A DNA stretch of 64,000 bases from Globodera rostochiensis (lineage: Eukaryota; Nematoda; Chromadorea; Rhabditida; Heteroderidae). Below the pieces are notes generated by a model. The model was not told where the DNA came from. It saw only the letters and a program-made list of their open reading frames with translations, and searched no databases. The position numbers and the translations under genes are program-made. This document shows, piece after piece, positions 57,890 to 64,000 of the stretch (the first letter of the stretch is position 1; every line of letters begins with the position of its first letter). Location of the stretch: the NCBI GenBank assembly GCA_018350325.1, contig JAEVLN010000017.1, positions 248,001 to 312,000 on the forward strand, read 5' to 3'.

Positions 57890-59544
57890 ATGCAGCCCTT
57901 TCTGCTCAAAGTGCTTCTTTCCTTGGCAATGTTTGTGCTCACCGCTGTGGCCGGCATCTCCGCAATTTGTGTATTAAAACATTTACAAATTAAAATATTA
58001 TTAAATTAAATTTTAGCTCCGTCTGAAATTGACCGGCGGCGGAGGACAATCGGACGGGTCGTTGTCGGCGTCCACCCAAAACCAACGGAAAAGGACCGCG
58101 TGGATTTTGACGCTTCTTTCGTGCTTTGCCGGCGGAGTGTTTATGGGCACGTGCTTTTTGGACATTTTTCCGCATATAAAGTAAGATGAAAGGAATGGCA
58201 TGGCATCGGCTAAAGCATGGCAAATCATTTTATTTGTTAGTGAACACTACGAACACTTCCGGGACAAGACGCAGTGGGAAATGGAATTCCCTTTTCCCCA
58301 ATTCTTCATTTGCTGCGGCTTTTTCTTGGTGTATTTGTTGGAAGAGCTGATTTTGAAGGTATTCGCCTCCAGGTAATTTAAGCATTAACCTTTAATTGCA
58401 TGTCCGCCCCCCCCCTCCCCTCCCTCATTAAGTGAGCAACGCAAACAGAAGCAGGCCTTGGCCAAATTCGGTGCAAATATTGCCAATGTCGAGCAGTTCC
58501 GTTCTGCACCCTTTGCCGGCTGTTCAAAGCCGGATTGTGCGGTCGGCGCGGGCTCCGTCCTCAACTCGCTGAACAACACACTGAAGCCATGCTCTTCCTG
58601 TCTGAACATGCTCACGCACGAGTGCGACTTTACACTTACAAATTAGCCCGTTTCAATGCACCATTTAATTAAATTGAGATTGAGTTGAGGAAGGGAGATC
58701 TGATTCCTCAAAACTTAAGAAAATCTGCCTCAACATTTGTAATTTTTATTTTGTCGACACTTTTAGGACAGTGATCACAAAATACTTGGACAGTTCGAAA
58801 AAGGTACGCAAAATTGATAAATAAATTTAGAACGGATTTGTTTATTCATTTGCGTTGAGTCAGGTGGACCTGCTGAAGTCGTTCACCTTCGCTTTTGCCA
58901 TTTCATTCCACTCCGTGCTGGAAGGGTTAGCCATGGGCTTTCAGGTGCATTCAGAATGAAAAAACTTCATAAATATTATAATCACTTCCAGGAAACCTCA
59001 ACCGGCATTACGACTTTGTTTGTTTCGCTGATCATCCACAAGGCCATCGAGGCGTTCAGTGTCGGTCTTCAGCTGAGCAAATCGCGCTCTAACAGTTTGG
59101 TCTGTGCTTTGATTGGCGCCTACGCTCTGATGACCCCTCTGGGCGCGATTGCCGGCGACTTTATCATGGTTTTCATTTTTACAAAATGAATTCACAATCA
59201 TTTTCAGACTCTCGACATCGACGATATCAAAAAGGATGCCATCATAATCATTCTCGAGTCGATGGCCGGCGGCACTTTCATTTATGTCACTTTTCTGGAA
59301 GTACTCGCCCAAGAAAGAGCGAAGGAACATTCGCATTTGGTTAAATATTCCAAATTATTAACATATTTTAAGGGCATTTTAAATCTTCAGATTCAACTCG
59401 GCGCCATTTTCCTCGGTTTCCTTGTCATCAATGCTCTCCAGGTCTATGAACAATTTGCCGACTCCGGGTATTATAAATAAAACGTTAAAAATAAAAATAT
59501 TTTGTTTTTTGTGATTTAGACACGGCCATCACCACGAACATTGA
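57890..59544 (+). CDS. ZIP-family zinc transporter
   Basis: Ten exons: 57890-57970, 58017-58180, 58241-58372, 58433-58621, 58767-58803, 58864-58944, 58992-59168, 59208-59339, 59391-59467, 59520-59544; 1095 nt, 364 residues, one frame. ZIP features: TM1 (MFVLTAVAGISAI), TM2 (SCFAGGVFMGTCFLDIFPH), TM3 (FFICCGFFLVYLLEELI), the long loop with a Cys-rich segment (GCSKPDC, PCSSCLN), TM4 with the metal-site motif FHSVLEGLAMG, TM5 with HKAIEAFSVGLQL, then TM6-8 (GAYALMTPLGAIAG, MAGGTFIYVTFLEVL, LGAIFLGFLVINAL) and a His-rich end (HGHHHEH). The family moves Zn2+ into the cytosol. Length is normal; it fits the ZIP I (SLC39A1-3-like) group. Confidence 0.93.
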
Positions 59545-62327
59545 AATGCATCAGATTAATTTTGATCAAAAGCGGGCAATAATTTCAAAATGATTTTTCA
59601 CTATCATTTGGAATTAATTATTTAATTTTTGCATTTTTTGTTGGGAAATTTTCTATGTATTATTTAATCACAGTTTTGACTATTGTATTTTAAGAACATT
59701 TTTAATTTTGCGATTCCGTGAAAAAATCTTTTAAATGAAGAAGCACCGGCATGCACAGAAAAGAAACTGAAGTTGCCTTCCATTGAATCAGTTTGGCCAT
59801 GACCAAATCCAGTCTATTTATGCGTAAAAACCTTAAAAATTCGTCAAAATTTATCAAACTGGTTGGTACATCACGAGCACATGCCTTTTCTTTTTCAAAT
59901 TTTGTATTCTTAGTTTATTTGAGCCCTAAACTCTTTTTTTGGTGTTGATGTACTTTTTTCAGAAAATTTTCGGTGGGAGCCCTGTTTTGAATTAATAAAA
60001 CTCCTATTTATGGTCGGTCGCCCCAAACTTTATTTAAATTTAAAAAATATTTTTTCGGTTGATATCCAATATTAAAAGGAGCGTTCCGAAAAAAAAAAAT
60101 AGAAATTCGAGGGGTTGGTTTCTTTTCAAATGATAATGTTTTTCAAATTTTTTTCAAAAAAATGGAACTTTTTTCAATGTGAATTTTAAAAATTTTTTAT
60201 TAAAATAATTTTTTTAATAAGATAATTTTATAATTTCATTTTAAAATTTTGAAGTCATTAGGGCTGTCCGCGATATGAAAGAGCCCGGATTTGAGGACCA
60301 ATTGAGATTTCGGTCGAGAATCTCGGAAAAAAAATTGCACCGCTCGAGATTCGCGGAGATCACTAAAATCACCATAAAATATCGAATCTCGATAGCCCGG
60401 CTTTTAGTATGAAATTTATCAAATCAAAACTAGGGCGAGAATTTTGAAAAAATATTTGTGCAATATTTGGAAAATGAATTTCTAAACCGTTTAATAACCG
60501 GTTTAAAATTTCTTTCAAAAAGTGATTTCAACGCTTTCCCTTACAAATTTTTGATCGAAAATTCATCAGCACCCAAAGAAACCTAGCGAAATGGTTTGGG
60601 GCTTGAAGGTTGATGAAATTTTTTCTGAATTCGGCTCTTCGGACAGTCCGATTTTGTGCGACCGGACCTTTTGTCCTTTTCCCCACTACCGGACATTTTG
60701 TCCATCGGACCTTTTGTCCTTTTCCCCATTACCGGACATTTTGTCCTTTCCCCACTACTGGACATTTTGTCCATCGGACTTTTAACGGAAAACGGAAAAA
60801 ACGGGCCGAACCCCAACGGAAACGAACCAATCGCCTGCTGCTGGTGACAATCAATAAATAATGAACATTTGAGATTGATTATTTCAGTATCGCCCGAACA
60901 TGTACGTGCATACCTATCACGCGATAGCATCGATGTCTTTTCCTTGGGAGGAGTGACTTTTTGTGTGTATTTATTATCGGTCGACACTTTCATCATTAAT
61001 TATTACTTATTAATTGCACCTCAATTATTGCTATAATTATTAAGTGTAAATGTAAACGCTAATCAAATGGTTTCTTTGCTGCAATTTTAAATATTTGTCA
61101 CTTCAATTACCACGTGGGGACGCGGTCGGTTGGTCGTGTGTCAGTCCGTCCATCAAATTGAATGGACGGACACCCGCCCGCCCGCCATGTCATCCATCCC
61201 ATCGTCGCATTCATTTCCAACAGTTCGGAAGTGAACTCATTCATTACTTTTATATCAAATTGTAGAAGCAAAAACAAAGCGACGCCACGCCATTAATAAA
61301 TGGCGGCGGCGGCGGATTAGCCGCTGGTCACATTCTTTCGTCCCTCTCCCACGTGAAGAAGCTGAACAATTGTTGGGGGTTGGGCAATGGATTAAATCCC
61401 TCCGTTGTCCCAAGGCTCCCCCCCCCCGTTAAATCCGTCCGTCGTCCCAAGGCTCCCCCCCCCCCCGTTAAATCCGTCCGTCGTCCCAAGGCTCCCCCCC
61501 CCCCCCGTTAAATCCGTCCGTCGTCCCAAGGCTCCCCCCCCCGTTAAATCCGTCCGTTGTCCCAAGGCTCCCCCCCCCCCCCCGTTAAATCCGTCCGTTG
61601 TCCCAAGGCTCCCCCCCCCCCCGTTAAATCCGTCCGTCGTCCCAAGGCTCCCCCCCCCCCGTTAAATCCGTCCGTCGTCCCAAGGCTCCCCCCCCCCCGT
61701 TAAATCCGTCCGTCGTCCCAAGGCTCCCCCCCCCCCGTTAAATCCGTCCGTCGTCCCAAGGCTCCCCCCCCCCCGTTAAATCCGTCCGTTGTCCCAAGGC
61801 TCCCCCCCCCCGTTAAATCCGTCCGTCGTCCCAAGCCCCCCCCCCCCCCGTTAAATCCGTCCGTCGTCCCAAGGCCCCCCCCCTTCCTTTGAGAGGAGTG
61901 GGCTCAGTCTCCAAAACCCAGCCCAACCAATTCTATTCACAACCATCCCCTCTTTTATTTTGGATCTTTGTGCTTTGGGTGCGTTCTTTGGTTGACAAAT
62001 AAAAGCAAGCGAAAGTGTAGGAGAATGGGGGTGTGAGCTGTGAGCGTGAGCCCTGTGCCAAATAGAAAGCGCCAGTCTTTTACATAAAACAATTCTTCCG
62101 AAAATTATTCACTCATAAAATTGGTATTACTTGGCCAATACTTCGCATTTTTTTGCTTTTAATTTCGCGCTCAGAGAACGGAATTGTTCGTGCCGGCTCC
62201 CGATGTCGAGGTCCCCAAATCCAGTTAATCTCGACCGGATCCGATCCCGATCCGGACGCACCAACATTTTTTTAATTCAACTAAATCCCCGACGAATTTC
62301 GAAATTTTTTGTGAATAGCCTATACAT
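59545..62327. other. Intergenic, repeat-rich, no gene seen
   Basis: Includes a GAGATCTCGA-type element fragment (about 60258-60412, starting TAGGGCTGTCC), a tandem of GGACATTTTGTCC/GGACCTTTTGTCC words (60660-60785) and the 40-bp array at 61397-61885. Short frames are by-products. Confidence 0.6.
61397..61885. repeat. C-run tandem repeat, about 13 copies
   Basis: Unit GTTAAATCCGTCCGTCGTCC plus CAAGGCT and a run of 8-14 C. Mostly the C-run length and a C/T position vary between copies. Confidence 0.95.
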
Positions 62328-62543
62328 ATGAAGTTGATTTGTGATGAGTTGTTAGTCTTCCTACTCGTCCTCCTTATATGTACAGAGTATGTGCATTCAT
62401 TTGCCCTGCCCGCTTCCCCCCCCCCCTCACACATTGCCACCCTCCCAGCGCTTGAAAAAAGCAAGAATAAAATAATCGATTTTGGTCGTCCTTTTCATTC
62501 CATTATCGCATTTGTATTTCATCGGCATAGGTATGGTGTGTAA
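62328..62543 (+). CDS. Short ORF with a signal peptide
   Basis: Single open frame of 71 residues. It begins MKLICDELLVFLLVLLICTE, followed by YVHSFALPA, a good signal peptide with a likely cleavage site, then a Pro/Ser stretch and FGRPFHSIIAFVFHRHRYGV. It may be a small secreted protein or the first exon of a larger gene. No homologue recognised. Confidence 0.4.
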   Translation: MKLICDELLVFLLVLLICTEYVHSFALPASPPPSHIATLPALEKSKNKIIDFGRPFHSIIAFVFHRHRYGV

Positions 62544-64000
62544 ATGCAATTTCGGCAAAATCTTTTTGAGACCATATGCCTTTTTACTGAACCGGAAGTT
62601 TGGCGCCGCCCGTTTTGGCGCAAGTCATAACTTAGTCATTAGCTAAGCAAATCAATTAAATCGGTATTACGTATCCCAAAGGGCTATCGGACATTTCGCC
62701 CATTGGACATTTCGCCCAGTAACGAAAAAACGGACGTTTCGCCCATAGGACATTTCGCCCATCGCTCGCCCATTGAATGATTCAGATCCGAATAAAAATA
62801 CTACCAATCGATTCCTCTCGTCGAGCTGATTAGGAATCCGCAAAAAGTTTACGCCGGGAGTCTCTATGAATAAAGTTATGAGCCAACAAAAGTTTGCAAA
62901 AATGGGTTGTCATTGTGTTTTTTGCGGGTCCGGTCAGTTCGGCGCAGCCGGTTCGGCGCGGTTTTTCGGCGCCGTCCCGTTTTGGCGCCGGCCAGTTCGG
63001 CGCCGCTGGTAATTTGGACATTTTGGCGCGTACAAATTTTAATTTCAAAAAATCACTTCAATCCTAGTTCCTAATGTTTTTGCGTGCATCCAAGACTTTT
63101 TGCTAACTGCGTCTGACCAAGTGCTTCTCCTCATAAAAATTTCGGTTGATTTTGAAAAAAATTAATTTCTAAAATTATTCGAATTTGGGTCCGATGTTTG
63201 AAATTGGGTCGGGGTGGAGTCAGATTCGGATATACGACGCCGAACTTTTAGAAATATCTTTTTAAACTTTTTTCAAAAAAAAATTTGATCGGGGTTCGAT
63301 ATTAGCTAAATCCAAGCTTCCATTCTTGTTCTACGCATACTTTTACCTAGAAAACATCCACTTAAATTTTAAAAAAATTTTTCCGTTGGGGGCCGCAATA
63401 TTTAATGATTGTCGATTATCCGTTAATAAAACAGCTTTTAAGCCTAGGCCTAAGCTAGCTTAGGTTTAGGTCTAAGCCTAAGCTTATTTAGGCTTTTGCA
63501 ATTAAAATGTGCATAACGGCGCCAAAATGTCCAAATTACCAGCGGCGCCGAACTGGTCGCGCCGAACTGGCCGGCGCCAAAACGGGACGGCGCCAAAACG
63601 GGACGGCGCCGAACCGACCGCGCCGAACCGTCGCCGAACTGACCCCGACCGGTTTTTTGAGCTTGTTTTGATAATTTATTGAATTTTTTTGAGGCATTAG
63701 CCAAATTATTCAACATTAGCTTAATTTCTTTTCCATCCATCTAAATACAATACTTTAAAAGCTTTTATTAAATGTGGGCGAAATTTATGCGTGAAACGTC
63801 CGTTTTTTCACTACTGGGCGAAACGTCCGTTTTTTCGTTACTGGGCGAAATGTCCAATGGGTAAAATGTCTATGGGCGAAACGTCCGGACATCCCAGACA
63901 ACTCGTCCAGGCGACATTTCGTCCATAAAGACAAAAAACGACATTTTGCCCACAAGCAAAAATACGTAATTTCGTCGCTTTCCGAAAATTTTTTTTAAAA
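62544..64000. other. Right end of the window, repeats only
   Basis: Dominated by the foldback element. Near 63438-63490 is a cluster of TAGGCCTAAGC/TTAGGC words, resembling scrambled nematode telomere repeats. No gene seen. Confidence 0.5.
62690..63900. mobile_element. Foldback element with long GC-rich inverted arms
   Basis: Left arm (about 62690-63030): GGACATTTCGCCC words, AACGAAAAAACGGACGTTTC, then GGTTCGGCGC/GGCGCC words and AATTTGGACATTTTGGCGC. Right arm (about 63515-63900): the reverse complement, from GCGCCAAAATGTCCAAATT through many GGCGCC words to GGGCGAAACGTCC. The AT-rich centre has no coding capacity. Short words repeat inside each arm, typical of foldback (hairpin) elements. 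Confidence 0.75.

Noticed and set aside
61405..61665. Pro/Ser repeat protein
   Set aside because: Translation of the C-run tandem array; frame depends on homopolymer lengths.

Overview
This looks like a piece of a nematode nuclear genome, most likely a tylenchid plant parasite such as a cyst nematode (Heterodera or Globodera). That is inferred from very short introns (many 40-60 bp), an unusually high number of GC-AG introns (at least ten found here), AT-rich non-coding DNA, many minisatellites and poly-C/poly-G runs, and nematode-style families (CD36 receptors, bestrophin, ZIP, SLC17-like MFS, divergent ionotropic glutamate receptor, small secreted proteins). Every gene with resolved exons was assembled by following splice phase, and every accepted join keeps one open frame.

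Layout. 1-2087 (-): 5' part of gene A, a secreted, predominantly helical protein running off the left edge. 3524-6170 (+): secreted protein with two MAM domains. 6646-16605 (+): gene B, 22 exons, about 2474 residues: signal peptide, long helical modules, a charged 18-residue repeat, then a complete poly(A)-polymerase-like region with its catalytic residues. 17029-19327 (+): divergent ionotropic glutamate receptor. 19880-20421 (-): small secreted protein. 22222-26093 and 26571-28813 (+): tandem MFS transporters sharing a nearly identical first-exon tract. 31030-34490 and 35350-39472 (+): tandem CD36 receptors. 39962-40328 (-): small secreted protein. 40876-49597 (-): gene C, a paralogue of gene B with the same order of parts (22 exons, about 2203 residues) but a polymerase-like region lacking the key catalytic residues. 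50002-50799 (-): Cys-rich secreted protein. 51734-54146 (-): bestrophin. 57890-59544 (+): ZIP zinc transporter. The right end is mostly repeats, with one short signal-peptide ORF and a large foldback element.

The main discovery is the A/B/C family: proteins that start with a signal peptide, contain repeated helical modules that I do not recognise, and in B and C are joined by phase-matched introns to a poly(A)-polymerase-like nucleotidyltransferase. The fusion intron is a GC-AG, phase-1 intron at the equivalent place in both genes, and retaining it would give a helical-only secreted protein in both.

A second theme is how introns grow here. Several introns consist of tandem repeats whose unit includes a splice site or a few exon bases, as if splice junctions had been duplicated in tandem. 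Non-autonomous hAT-like elements with 8-bp target-site duplications sit in introns of the CD36 genes and gene C and in intergenic DNA.
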